From NCBI RefSeq assembly GCF_000411115.1, contig NZ_KE150242.1, forward strand, positions 676,218 through 740,217: a DNA stretch of 64,000 nt, given 5' to 3'. Shown here piece after piece: positions 44,135-53,957 of the stretch. The DNA is from Capnocytophaga granulosa ATCC 51502 (GTDB taxonomy: Bacteria; Bacteroidota; Bacteroidia; Flavobacteriales; Flavobacteriaceae). A program made the translations under genes and the position numbers. Each line of letters begins with the position of its first letter. The stretch's first letter is position 1. Under the pieces are notes generated by a model. That model was not told the DNA's origin and made no database searches. It saw only the letters and a program-made list of their open reading frames with translations.

Positions 44135-46135
44135 ATGGAAATAGAACAAGGGTATAAAATACAAGCCGCTCCACAGTGGGCGGATACCTTAACCGACGAA
44201 CAGCTCATCAAGCTGTGCGAAGATTCACCCTTCGCCACAGAACAAATTGAGGAGGGAAGGGATTTCTGCTATTTACTCAATAAGTATTATTATGTAGATG
44301 ACCAGCAAAATGCAGACTATGCCCTGATGGCTTATACCCTTACCCAACCTGAGAACCTGGAACGTGCCTCCATGAACGATATGGTCTTGGAGGAAAACGA
44401 GTGCTATGAGATCCATCGTATTGCGGTGATCCGTGAGGGCGAGTATATAGATAAGCTCCCCGATACCAATATCAAAGTGCTTGACAATGAAAACAATAGC
44501 AACGGAGGTATTCTTAGCAAATCTAAGAAAATCAACGTTTCTATCCGCGATCTACGCCTCTATGACATTCTTATCTTGGAGGACACCCGTACCAAGGTGT
44601 TTTCTGAAAAAGAGTTTGTACGCCGTGACTTTGTAAAGCATATCTACCTGACCCCCGATACTTATTGGGCGTATGGAAAGTACCATTACAAATTTATCAA
44701 TAACCGAGAGAAAAAAGTGGCCTATAAGCGCTTTTTCTTCCGCGATAGTGAAGGAAATGCCATAGAGCAGCCCGTTGAGTACTTGGAAAAAGGGGGTGTG
44801 TTTGAGATAGAACACACCAACTATATCAATCCCGTGGATCCCAATCGGGAGATCTTTCCTTTCATTGATTTCGCTACCGAAAGCACTTGGAAAGAGCTCT
44901 CCAACTACATCTATCCCTTGTATGAGGACGTACTGAAACAGTCCGACCTCAGAGCCTTTGCCCCTGAGCTGGTAGAGAAGTTAGACCAACTACCTTCCTT
45001 AGACGAACAGATGCAGTTCGCCATTGAGTACGTACAGAACAACATCTATTATACTTACAATGCGGATGAGATGAACGGACACAAGCCTCAAGAGCCTGCT
45101 ATCACCTTTCAAAACAAGCAGGGCGATTGCAAGGCAAAATGTGTACTGCTCAAGACAATACTCGATTACTTGGAGGTAGATTCCTCTATCGTGCTTGTCA
45201 ATTACAATGCGGATTTTTACCTGAAGTATTACCTACCTTCATTGCTATCATTCAATCATGTTATCGTAAAAATAAACCACCATGCCAAGGATTATTTCAT
45301 AGATGCTACCTCTCGCAACGAATTTGGCCGCTTGGAGAAACGCACCGTGCTAAGCTTCTGCCACTACATGGAAATCAAGGAAAATGCAAGCCTCCAAGTA
45401 CGAGCAGCTACTTTCTTTGACCTGCCTTGTATTGACGAACATGTAAAGGTCGTGGTAAATGGTGATAAAGGCAAAATAAGCCTCAATACCACCTACCGCT
45501 ACAACCGCGCCAACAATATGCGCAATTATTTCAAGCAGACCAACAAAAAAGAACTCATTGACGGCTGGAACCGCTTCCTCTTCTATAACCTCAATTATAT
45601 CAACGATAGAAGCGAACAAGACATCCGTGAGATTTTCAAGGATGCTAGTATCAAGATAGAAAAGGACGACAAGGAAGAAAACGAACTGACCATTGCCTAC
45701 GAGGCCACTATCCTAAAACCTTACTTTACTAACAAGGAAGGGCGAGAGTTTCTCATGTACTTTGATCATTCGGTACTCAAGAAAGACTTGCTTGATTTCC
45801 GCCATAAGGATAGCAGCTATTGGCATAACTATGACAGCGAACACTATATCATAGAGCTATATGCGGATAAGCCTATTGATACCAAAGAAAAATACACCAC
45901 CCAGGAATTGGACATCTGTAATGATTTTTTTGCTTACACAAGTAAGAAAACCATTGGGAAAACCTTTGGAAAAGTAGAAATTTCCTACAATCCGCTGACC
46001 AATATAGAGATTACCCTTAGTAGAATCCAAGAGCTTAAGGACGATTACAATCGCATCGGTGATAGTAACTTTGGCTTAGGAATTGATATACTTCCCAAAG
46101 GACTTTGGGGCAAAATAAAATCTTGGTTTAGTTAA
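44135..46135 (+). CDS. DUF3857/transglutaminase-like protein without signal peptide
   Basis: 666-residue protein. The N-terminal ~330 residues resemble DUF3857, and a transglutaminase-like core at about 300-420 shows the catalytic Cys in QGDCKAKCVLL, His in SFNHVIVKI and Asp in KDYFIDATS. A C-terminal beta-rich DUF2569-like region follows. Most relatives have a secretion signal; this one starts MEIEQGYKIQAAPQW with none, so it should be cytosolic unless the start is wrong. No upstream in-frame start with a signal peptide is visible. Function unknown. Confidence 0.72.
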   Translation: MEIEQGYKIQAAPQWADTLTDEQLIKLCEDSPFATEQIEEGRDFCYLLNKYYYVDDQQNADYALMAYTLTQPENLERASMNDMVLEENECYEIHRIAVIREGEYIDKLPDTNIKVLDNENNSNGGILSKSKKINVSIRDLRLYDILILEDTRTKVFSEKEFVRRDFVKHIYLTPDTYWAYGKYHYKFINNREKKVAYKRFFFRDSEGNAIEQPVEYLEKGGVFEIEHTNYINPVDPNREIFPFIDFATESTWKELSNYIYPLYEDVLKQSDLRAFAPELVEKLDQLPSLDEQMQFAIEYVQNNIYYTYNADEMNGHKPQEPAITFQNKQGDCKAKCVLLKTILDYLEVDSSIVLVNYNADFYLKYYLPSLLSFNHVIVKINHHAKDYFIDATSRNEFGRLEKRTVLSFCHYMEIKENASLQVRAATFFDLPCIDEHVKVVVNGDKGKISLNTTYRYNRANNMRNYFKQTNKKELIDGWNRFLFYNLNYINDRSEQDIREIFKDASIKIEKDDKEENELTIAYEATILKPYFTNKEGREFLMYFDHSVLKKDLLDFRHKDSSYWHNYDSEHYIIELYADKPIDTKEKYTTQELDICNDFFAYTSKKTIGKTFGKVEISYNPLTNIEITLSRIQELKDDYNRIGDSNFGLGIDILPKGLWGKIKSWFS

Positions 46136-46153
46136 ATTCTTTCCATGGTCAAT

Positions 46154-46187
46154 AAAAAAACTACCTCTTTCGGGAGGTAGTTTTTTA
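46154..46187. terminator. Bidirectional terminator
   Basis: Stem AAAAAACTACCTC/GGAGGTAGTTTTTT around TTTCG, between the converging transglutaminase-like and TonB-receptor genes. Confidence 0.88.
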
Positions 46188-46200
46188 ATGTTTATACTTT

Positions 46201-49023
46201 TTAGAACTGATACTTCAGCCCGACATTCCAAGTACGTCCAAAGCCAAAGAAGACTCTATTTCTCACATCTATACCCTTGTAAGTATCTGTGGTTTTGTTG
46301 TCTATGGCTTGGTTAGTAGTGGATTCTGCTATATAAGTGGTATCCAAGATATTATTCACATTGGCCAAGACAGTAATGGCTTGTCTCTTTCCAAAAGGAT
46401 ATTTGTAAGAAACCCCTCCTTCAAAAAGGCTATAATCTGGGAGCTTAAGGCTATTGAGGTTAGGATTATTAACCATAGCGGTAATATCCATTCTCGCATA
46501 GAGGTTATTGACATAGTGCCAACTTAGGTCTATGTTGAGGTTCTCAATAGGGGTCACATCCACCCCTAGGCTAGCGGTCATATGCGCCGACTCCCCTACT
46601 TTGATATTATCTAAGTTAAGGTCAAACTCAGGCGAACGCTTACCTGTAAGTATATATTCGCTATTATCTGCAGAAAGGAAAGTACGTACATTTGTCTTAC
46701 CTTCATAATACCAATCTCCTGCAGAGAACATACCTACAAACTTCAAATAGTCATTCATACGATAAGAAGCATCTAGCTCTATTCCTTGGTGCACTTCCCC
46801 CACTCCGTGTAGCTCTACAAAATACTGAGTGTTTCCATCCCATTGACTATCGCGTCGGATATAGCGGTCTTTCCAAGTGGTACGATATAGGTTCACATTA
46901 GCAGTTAAGTTTTCCATCTTAAAGCCATAGCCTAATTCCAATCCCAAGATCTTTTCATTGGTCAGCTCTGTATTAAGGAAGTTTTTGTAATTAGGGTACA
47001 CCGCATCAAAGAAAGGCTGACGAGAGTAATAACCTATATTGACAAATACATTGTGGTGTTTGTCTATGTTATAGTTAGCCCCTCCCTTCATATTGTAACC
47101 TGGGATTCCCTTATAGGAAGTGGTCTCTGGCATAGCGGTCTCTGGTCGCCCCTTAAGAGCAAGGGTACCAGGTTTTGTAAAGAGGTCTATACGCTGGAAA
47201 GACTGTATAGAGCTTGACCATTGTACAAAGGCAGAGAGCTTATCGTCGGTATATTCCACTTGACCAAAAGCACCCATCCAGCGTACATTTCCATCATTTC
47301 TATAAGTGATTTGTGCTTCTAAGGGGTCTATACTACCTCCAAAAGGATTGAAACTGGGTCTATCTGAGATGGTATAGGTGATATTACGTGGCTGAGATAA
47401 GTTTCTATTAGAACCATCGGAATAGAACTCTGAACCCAAGAGGTTACTGGGGACTTCATAGTGGTAGCCTTTGTAATAACGACCGTCGAGACCCACACTA
47501 AAGGAAAGTTTGTCAGAGAGTTTATGACTAAAATTGGTCAAAAAGCCAAACCAGTTGTGGGAGTTCACTGCCGCCTTACGAGCAAAACCTTCGGTTATAC
47601 TATAATCTCGGTTGTTATTGGGGTTGGTAACACTCCTTCTTGCATTGGCTACATAAGGTGTCCCATGAGTAGCCACCGGCTGACCAGGAACAGAAACATC
47701 CTCTCCATGGTTATAATTGACAATACGTTCCAAGTCTATCTGTCCATCGCTGGTTCTAAAATTATTGGCATACAAGGAAATAGGACGCCCATCTCTACCG
47801 AAACCACCTGTCCAAGCTGCTCCTGCATCACGAGTACCTGCCCCACGCCCAAAAGAAGCATAGGCTACGGTGCTCAAAGTAGAATGGTCATCAATTGTCC
47901 AATCCCAGTTGAGCATCATCACTGGCTTGTGATACACATTGCGACGGAAGTTGAACGCTTTTCCTTTATAGCTTCCCCAATCGGAGTTGTAACGGCGATT
48001 AGGCTCACCATCAGATCCATATTTTAAGTAATCTTGGATAGAGATGTAATTGCTGCGCTGGTTGTGCCATTGGGGCGCCCCTGTGAACATGAACTGAAGT
48101 GCATGCTTCTCATTAGGCGAATACCCCAACGCCAAGAAGTAATTGTAAGCCTCAAACTCAGAGCTATCTACATAAGTAGCCCCTGCTGTACGGCTAAGCA
48201 ATACAGAAGCGGAAAAACCATTCTTCTGCTTTCCTGTGTTATAAGCGGCCAATCCCTTGTAGAACCCATCATTTGCCAAAGTAGCCGATACCAATCCGCC
48301 CTCTGTCATATCTGCCGCACGGGTTACTATATTTATGGTACCCCCTACCGAAGCAATGGCAATCTTGGAAGCACCCAATCCTCTCTGTACCTGCATGGAG
48401 GAAGTAACATCAGATATTCCTACCCAGTTACTCCAATACACCCTACTGTTCTCCATATCATTAATAGGCATCCCGTTGATCATCACCGCTATGTTTTCAT
48501 TACCGAAACCGCGAATGTTAATCTTGGAATCTCCATACCCCCCACCGGACTTGGTAGCATATACCGAAGGGGTTTTCTTGAGCAGCTCTGGAAACTCTTG
48601 GTTACCCAATTTGTTCACAATCTCAGCCGCCCGTATGGTAGAAACAGCCACCGGCGTCTTGCGCTCTTTGGCTATGTCCAAGAGAGTGTTGCCTGTGATC
48701 ACTATCCCAGTAAGCTCCTCAGCGTCGGGCTGTAAGACAATCTGGAGAGTTGCCTTGCCTTTGACAATAGTAAATGGTACTTCTTTGGTCTTGAAACCAA
48801 TAAAAGAAACTTCCAATACGCCCTTCTTTTGGGTAGTCTTAAGGGTAAAATGCCCTTTATTATCCGTAGAAGCTCCATGAGTGCTGCCCTTTATGAGCAC
48901 ATTGACTCCCAACAGAGGCTCCTTTAGTTCCTCATCTATAACCGTACCTGTAATGGTCTGTGCTGAGAGCGTTGTCATAATAAAAAAGACTAACAAACTC
49001 AGCCAATACTTAACTTTCTTCAT
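46201..49023 (-). CDS. TonB-dependent receptor with carboxypeptidase-regulatory domain
   Basis: 940-residue outer-membrane protein. The signal peptide ends at LSAQ (about 22). The regulatory-like domain (TITGTVIDEELKEPLLGVNVLIKG) runs to about 110, the plug domain (about 120-235, INIRGFGNENIAVMINGMPIND) follows, and a long barrel ends in VGLKYQF. It has no adjacent SusD or lipoprotein partner, so it stands alone. The substrate is unknown. A -7 box TAAATTTG is at 49065-49058. Confidence 0.9.
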   Translation of the reverse strand: MKKVKYWLSLLVFFIMTTLSAQTITGTVIDEELKEPLLGVNVLIKGSTHGASTDNKGHFTLKTTQKKGVLEVSFIGFKTKEVPFTIVKGKATLQIVLQPDAEELTGIVITGNTLLDIAKERKTPVAVSTIRAAEIVNKLGNQEFPELLKKTPSVYATKSGGGYGDSKINIRGFGNENIAVMINGMPINDMENSRVYWSNWVGISDVTSSMQVQRGLGASKIAIASVGGTINIVTRAADMTEGGLVSATLANDGFYKGLAAYNTGKQKNGFSASVLLSRTAGATYVDSSEFEAYNYFLALGYSPNEKHALQFMFTGAPQWHNQRSNYISIQDYLKYGSDGEPNRRYNSDWGSYKGKAFNFRRNVYHKPVMMLNWDWTIDDHSTLSTVAYASFGRGAGTRDAGAAWTGGFGRDGRPISLYANNFRTSDGQIDLERIVNYNHGEDVSVPGQPVATHGTPYVANARRSVTNPNNNRDYSITEGFARKAAVNSHNWFGFLTNFSHKLSDKLSFSVGLDGRYYKGYHYEVPSNLLGSEFYSDGSNRNLSQPRNITYTISDRPSFNPFGGSIDPLEAQITYRNDGNVRWMGAFGQVEYTDDKLSAFVQWSSSIQSFQRIDLFTKPGTLALKGRPETAMPETTSYKGIPGYNMKGGANYNIDKHHNVFVNIGYYSRQPFFDAVYPNYKNFLNTELTNEKILGLELGYGFKMENLTANVNLYRTTWKDRYIRRDSQWDGNTQYFVELHGVGEVHQGIELDASYRMNDYLKFVGMFSAGDWYYEGKTNVRTFLSADNSEYILTGKRSPEFDLNLDNIKVGESAHMTASLGVDVTPIENLNIDLSWHYVNNLYARMDITAMVNNPNLNSLKLPDYSLFEGGVSYKYPFGKRQAITVLANVNNILDTTYIAESTTNQAIDNKTTDTYKGIDVRNRVFFGFGRTWNVGLKYQF

Positions 49024-49222
49024 CTTTTAAGTAGTATTATATTGTTGTTCTATGTCGCAAATTTAGTCATTTTTCGCCACTTTATACATAATAATTTGTT
49101 AATCTTAAAGGTTATTTATCCACATTAATTATTGAAAACTTTACTAACTTGTTCATAAATTATTTTGTGCAACTTCAAAAACAGAACTTTTCATGTGCAT
49201 CAGAATTTTTTTTTGAAAAAAA

Positions 49223-49254
49223 TTTGGTTATTAGAATATTATATTATATCTTTG
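49223..49254 (+). promoter_or_regulatory. Promoter of metE
   Basis: TTTG (49223-49226), a 20-base spacer and TATCTTTG (49247-49254), leaving a ~50-base leader. That leader is too short and unstructured for a SAM or cobalamin riboswitch; the rest of the 288-base divergent region shows none either. Confidence 0.75.
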
Positions 49255-49311
49255 CACCCTGAAAGTAAAAAGAAATTATTTTAAGTCTCATAAGAAATAA
49301 ATTAAGTGAAT

Positions 49312-51618
49312 ATGAAAACAAATGTGTTAGGCTATCCGCGTATCGGTGAGAAGCGCGAACTAAAAAAAGCCAACGAAGCCTTTTGGGAGGGAAACCTCAG
49401 TGAAGAAGAGCTGCTGGCCGTAGCGGAGAACATCCGTGTACATAACTGGACACTACAAAAAGAAGCTGGCATTGACCTGATTCCTTCTAATGACTTTTCA
49501 TTGTATGACCAAGTATTGGACTTCTCCTTTACTATCAATGCAATTCCTGAACGCTTTGCCCCTACACAAAGCCTCTCCGAGCTAAAACAATACTTTGCTA
49601 TCGCTCGTGGCTACCAAAAAGACGGCATCGATGTGACCGCCTCCGAAATGACCAAATGGTTCGATACCAATTACCACTATATCGTTCCTGAATTTACTAA
49701 AAACCAAGCCTTTTCTATTAAGGTAAATAAACCTCTACAAGAATACAACTTAGCTAAAAAACATGGGTTTGAAACCAAACCTGTACTCCTTGGAATTATC
49801 ACTTATTTACTCTTAGGTAAAGAAAAAGAAGCGGGCTTCCACCGTTTGGAACTGGCTGACCGCCTACTTCCTGTATATATAGAGCTTGTAAAAAGCCTAG
49901 TAGAGGCAGGTGCTAAGACCATCCAGATAGATGAGCCTTACCTAGTGCTTGACCTTCCTCAAGGAGCTGCTGAAGCTTACAAAAAGGTGTATACTGCCCT
50001 TAAGGCGCAGTTCCCTAACACCGAATTCATCCTCACCACTTACTTCGGTGCTTTGGAAAACAATACAGAACTAGCTGTATCACTTCCTTTTGATGTGCTA
50101 CATATTGATCTAGTACGTGCAGCTGCTCAGCTTGATAGCGTACTAAAAGCGCTTCCTAAGGATAAAAAACTCTCCTTGGGTATTGTAGATGGTCGTAACA
50201 TTTGGAAAAACAACTTTGAACACTCCCTTGCCCTCATTGAAAAGGTAAAAGAAGTGATCAGCAGTGACCGCATATACATTGCCTCTTCCTCTTCCTTGTT
50301 GCACTCTCCTTGTAATTTGGAGCTTGAGAACAACGAAAAGGTACTTACCCCTGAGATCAAGCAATGGCTGGCTTTTGCCAAACAAAAAGTAAAAGAAATC
50401 GCTACCCTCAAGACGCTTGCTTTAGGCCATGACCTTAGCCCTGAGGTGAAAGCTATCTTTGAAGAAAACAAGAAGGCTGCCCAAAACCGCAAGACTTCTA
50501 CCCTTATCCACAATCCTGAAGTAAAAGCCCGTGTCAAGGCTATCACCGATAAGGATAGCCAGCGCAAGAGTGCTTTCGCTACCCGCCAAAAGGTTCAAGA
50601 AGAAGCGCTACACTTACCGCTATTCCCTACCACTACCATTGGTTCTTTCCCTCAGACACCTGAGGTGCGTTCTTGGAGAGCTTCCTTTAACAAAGGTACC
50701 CTATCTCAAGCGGAATATGATAAGAAGTTGGAAAAAGAAATTGAAGAATCTATCCGTTGGCAAGAACAAACAGGTATTGATGTACTGGTACATGGTGAGT
50801 TCGAGCGTAACGACATGGTGGAATACTTCGGAGAACTTCTCAGTGGCTATACCTTCTCCAAATTTGGTTGGGTACAGAGCTACGGTTCTCGCTGCGTGAA
50901 ACCTCCAATCATCTACGGAGATGTATCTCGCCCTAAACCTATGACTGTTCGCTGGAGTAAGTTCGCACAGTCCCTCACTAAGCTCCCTGTAAAGGGTATG
51001 CTCACCGGGCCTGTAACTATCCTACAGTGGTCTTTCGTTCGTGATGACCAACCTCGTTCTGAAACAGCTACCCAGATAGCTCTTGCTATTCGTGATGAAG
51101 TTGTGGATCTTGAAAAAGCAGGTATCAAAGTTATCCAAATCGACGAGCCTGCTATCCGTGAGGGCTTACCATTGCGCAAGGCTGACTGGCAGGCGTATTT
51201 TGACTGGGCTATCAGGGCTTTCCGTATCTCTGCCTCTGGCGTAGAAGACCAAACCCAGATCCATACCCACATGTGCTACTCTGAGTTCAATGATATGATC
51301 GAGGCTATAGCCGATATGGACGCCGATGTAATTACCATAGAATGCTCTCGTTCACAAATGGAACTCTTGGATGTATTTGCTGACTTCAAATATCCTAACG
51401 AAATAGGCCCTGGAGTATACGACATCCACTCCCCTCGTGTACCTTCTAAGGATGAAATCTATCACCTGATGAAGAAAGCCATCGCGGTAGTACCTTTCCG
51501 TAACCTTTGGGTGAACCCTGACTGTGGTCTTAAAACACGCCACTGGGAGGAAACCAAATTAGCCCTAACCGCTATGGTGGAAACCGCTAAGAAACTCCGC
51601 GAGGAATACAAAAAATAG
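49312..51618 (+). CDS. metE: Cobalamin-independent methionine synthase
   Basis: Transfers the methyl group of 5-methyltetrahydrofolate polyglutamate to homocysteine, using zinc instead of B12. It is 768 residues from the ATG at 49312; a GTG two codons earlier is possible. N-terminal half opens VLGYPRIGEKRELKKANE. C-terminal half holds the zinc ligands in IHTHMCYSEFN and VNPDCGLKTRHWEE. Both halves of the duplicated barrel are intact. Confidence 0.97.
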   Translation: MKTNVLGYPRIGEKRELKKANEAFWEGNLSEEELLAVAENIRVHNWTLQKEAGIDLIPSNDFSLYDQVLDFSFTINAIPERFAPTQSLSELKQYFAIARGYQKDGIDVTASEMTKWFDTNYHYIVPEFTKNQAFSIKVNKPLQEYNLAKKHGFETKPVLLGIITYLLLGKEKEAGFHRLELADRLLPVYIELVKSLVEAGAKTIQIDEPYLVLDLPQGAAEAYKKVYTALKAQFPNTEFILTTYFGALENNTELAVSLPFDVLHIDLVRAAAQLDSVLKALPKDKKLSLGIVDGRNIWKNNFEHSLALIEKVKEVISSDRIYIASSSSLLHSPCNLELENNEKVLTPEIKQWLAFAKQKVKEIATLKTLALGHDLSPEVKAIFEENKKAAQNRKTSTLIHNPEVKARVKAITDKDSQRKSAFATRQKVQEEALHLPLFPTTTIGSFPQTPEVRSWRASFNKGTLSQAEYDKKLEKEIEESIRWQEQTGIDVLVHGEFERNDMVEYFGELLSGYTFSKFGWVQSYGSRCVKPPIIYGDVSRPKPMTVRWSKFAQSLTKLPVKGMLTGPVTILQWSFVRDDQPRSETATQIALAIRDEVVDLEKAGIKVIQIDEPAIREGLPLRKADWQAYFDWAIRAFRISASGVEDQTQIHTHMCYSEFNDMIEAIADMDADVITIECSRSQMELLDVFADFKYPNEIGPGVYDIHSPRVPSKDEIYHLMKKAIAVVPFRNLWVNPDCGLKTRHWEETKLALTAMVETAKKLREEYKK

Positions 51619-51830
51619 TGACTAACGACTAATGACTAGTGACTAACGACTAGTCACAATGAATAGTGAATAGCTAATAACAACTAATCCTAATAAGTCA
51701 CATTCATTAATAAATAAAAGGAGGCTACCCATTTTGGATAGCCTCCTCTCTTTTATTCATCACTCTTTACTTGTCACTAGTCATTAATCACTAGTCACTT
51801 GTCACTAGTCACTTGTCATTAGTCACTATT
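51619..51830. repeat. Quasi-repeat spacer flanking a terminator
   Basis: GTGACTAACGACTAATGACTAG words at 51,619-51,675 and CACTTGTCACTAGTCATTAATC words at 51,763-51,830, on either side of a terminator. The two blocks are roughly reverse complements (GTGACTA versus TAGTCAC). The second block runs into the 3' end of nth, coding its last residues. Confidence 0.65.
51716..51750. terminator. Bidirectional terminator metE / nth
   Basis: Stem GGAGGCTA/TAGCCTCC (51720-51727 and 51739-51746), extended by CC/GG pairing inside, with AAAA upstream and CTCTTTT downstream. Confidence 0.75.
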
Positions 51831-52435
51831 TTCGTGATTACATCTTTGTCAAGATCCCAGCCACGGGCGGGGGAATACTCCCTAGCATAGTAGATGATTT
51901 GCAAGTGGAGTTTGTTCCATTTGCCCTTAGGAAAGGCCTTTTTGGCATCTTTTTCGCTTTGTATAACCGATGAACCATCGGAGAGTCCCCAGCGAAAGAG
52001 CATACGATGTATATGTGTATCTACAGGAAAAGCAGACACTCCAAAGGCGGTACTCATCACTACACTGGCTGTCTTATGTCCCACCGAAGGAAGGGCTTCC
52101 AAGGCTTCAAAGGACTGGGGAACCTGTCCCTCATACTTCTCTATAAGAATATGAGAAAGATAATAGATCCCATGTGCTTTCATAGGAGAAAGTCCCACAG
52201 GCTTTATAATCTCTCGTATCTGCTCTTCGCTGAGCTTGACCATATCATAAGGGTTATCGGCTTTGGCAAAGAGCAAGGGGGTAATCTGGTTCACCCGCGC
52301 ATCAGTACATTGGGCTGAGAGGATTACGGCTATAAGCAGGGTATAAGGGTCTTTGTGATTTAAGGGGATAGGCGGGTCGGGAAAAAGCTCATCGAGCTTC
52401 TCCATGATAAAACGTACTTTCTCTCTTTTGGTCAT
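51809..52435 (-). CDS. nth: Endonuclease III homologue lacking the iron-sulfur cysteines
   Basis: 208-residue HhH-GPD DNA glycosylase/AP lyase for oxidised pyrimidines. The helix-hairpin-helix LPSVGHKTASVVM carries catalytic Lys121, and catalytic Asp139 is in FPVDTHIHR. E. coli Nth ends with four Cys ligating [4Fe-4S]; here the C-terminus (LQIIYYAREYSPARGWDLDKDVI) has no cysteine, and Cys43 is the only Cys in the whole protein. It is therefore a clusterless variant. It starts one base after the sdaA stop codon region, so the two are co-transcribed. Confidence 0.88.
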   Translation of the reverse strand: MTKREKVRFIMEKLDELFPDPPIPLNHKDPYTLLIAVILSAQCTDARVNQITPLLFAKADNPYDMVKLSEEQIREIIKPVGLSPMKAHGIYYLSHILIEKYEGQVPQSFEALEALPSVGHKTASVVMSTAFGVSAFPVDTHIHRMLFRWGLSDGSSVIQSEKDAKKAFPKGKWNKLHLQIIYYAREYSPARGWDLDKDVITKIVTNDK

Positions 52436-52436
52436 C

Positions 52437-53867
52437 TTAGCAATCGGCTATACTTACGGCTACCGCAAGGCCTGCCTCGGAGGTTTCTTTGTACTTGGTA
52501 TTCATGTCTTGAGCAGTCTGCCACATGGTCTGAATCACCTTATCCAAAGGTACTTTTGCATTCTTAGGATCGGTCTCAAGGGCGAGTTCAGCCGCATTGA
52601 TTGCCTTCACTGCTCCCATAGCATTGCGCTCTATACAAGGGATTTGCACTAAGCCGCCTATAGGGTCACAAGTAAGGCCTAAGTGGTGCTCCATAGCGAT
52701 CTCCGCAGCGATCATCACCTGTTCGGGCGTACCGCCCCAGAGTTCGCACAAGCCTGCCGCCGCCATAGCCGAGGACACGCCTATTTCAGCCTGACAACCA
52801 CCCATAGCAGCCGAGATAGTGGCTCCTTTCTTGAAAAGGCTACCTATGATTCCTGCCGTAAGCAAGAACTGTTCTATCTCCTTGTCTCCTCCTTGGTGGT
52901 TATCTATAGTTAAGTAATAGAGCAATACTGCGGGTATCACCCCAGAACTACCATTGGTAGGGGCGGTTACCACACGTCCTAAGGAGGCATTGACCTCATT
53001 AACGGCCAAGGAGAAACAAGTTACCCACTTGAGGATTTCGCGGAACTCCACCTTCTTGTTCCTAATAGCTGCAAGCCAAGCATCCAAGCCCTCATATGGG
53101 GGGGTGTCTCCTAAGAGCTTCTTGTGGATATCATAAGCCCTGCGCCTCACATTGAGCCCTCCTGGAAGAACGCCCTCGGTATGGCAACCTATATAGGCGC
53201 ATTCTTCCATGGTATGCCATACCCTTAGTAGCTCTGAATGAATCTTAGCCTCGTCGCGCAAGACCTTCTCGTCTTCAAGGATAATCTCGGAAATCTTCTT
53301 TCCCTCTCTCTGGCAATGGGCTAAAAGCTCCTTGGCCGACTCAAATCCGTAAGGGAAGTGCTGGATTTGTCTCTCGTTCTGCCCTTTATTTTCTTCTGTC
53401 TTTTCCTTGACAATGAAGCCTCCTCCTATAGAGTAAAAGGTAGAAGCATAAGGCTCCATCCCCATTCCTTCTGCTGTGAAGGTGATGCCATTGGCATGAA
53501 AAGGTAGGAATTTCTTATTGAATACCACCTGAGTTGCAGGATCAAAATCTATATAGAAAGCTCCTGCCAAGTGCATTTTTTTATCTTTATTAATAGCCTC
53601 AATAATAGTTGAGATACTATCTATAGGGATATACTCTGGATCAGTACCACTCAAGCCCAGCATAGCCGCAAGGTCGGTAGCATGTCCTTTTCCTGTAAGG
53701 GAAAGCGAGCCGTAGAGATCCACACGCACTTTTTGTACTTTTTCCAATAGTTGTCTTTCCCTGAGTTCTTTTAGGAAGGCCTCCGCTGCACGCCATGGTC
53801 CTAAGGTGTGCGAACTGGAAGGGCCTACTCCTATCTTAAGCATTTCAAAAACACTTACGTAGTCCAT
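52437..53867 (-). CDS. sdaA: L-serine ammonia-lyase (iron-sulfur, single chain)
   Basis: 476-residue enzyme deaminating serine to pyruvate and ammonia. The N-terminal beta domain (FEMLKIGVGPSSSHTLGPWRAA) and C-terminal alpha domain are fused. Cluster cysteines are in GGCQAEIG and LTCDPIGGLVQIPCIERN. The substrate region APTNGSSGVIPAV is intact. It heads an sdaA-nth unit. Confidence 0.95.
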   Translation of the reverse strand: MDYVSVFEMLKIGVGPSSSHTLGPWRAAEAFLKELRERQLLEKVQKVRVDLYGSLSLTGKGHATDLAAMLGLSGTDPEYIPIDSISTIIEAINKDKKMHLAGAFYIDFDPATQVVFNKKFLPFHANGITFTAEGMGMEPYASTFYSIGGGFIVKEKTEENKGQNERQIQHFPYGFESAKELLAHCQREGKKISEIILEDEKVLRDEAKIHSELLRVWHTMEECAYIGCHTEGVLPGGLNVRRRAYDIHKKLLGDTPPYEGLDAWLAAIRNKKVEFREILKWVTCFSLAVNEVNASLGRVVTAPTNGSSGVIPAVLLYYLTIDNHQGGDKEIEQFLLTAGIIGSLFKKGATISAAMGGCQAEIGVSSAMAAAGLCELWGGTPEQVMIAAEIAMEHHLGLTCDPIGGLVQIPCIERNAMGAVKAINAAELALETDPKNAKVPLDKVIQTMWQTAQDMNTKYKETSEAGLAVAVSIADC

Positions 53868-53957
53868 TACATTTTTTTTAAGCAGGCAAAATTACGAAAA
53901 ATAATGATTAATGGTTATGGTAATGATTAATTTTTTCACCTGCAAAATAGTTATTTG

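Noticed and set aside
48034..48735. 233-codon plus-strand open frame
   Set aside because: It is antisense to the TonB receptor plug and barrel region and has no protein-like features.
49024..49311. SAM or cobalamin riboswitch before metE
   Set aside because: The promoter is only ~65 bases from the start and the leader shows no conserved core or stems.
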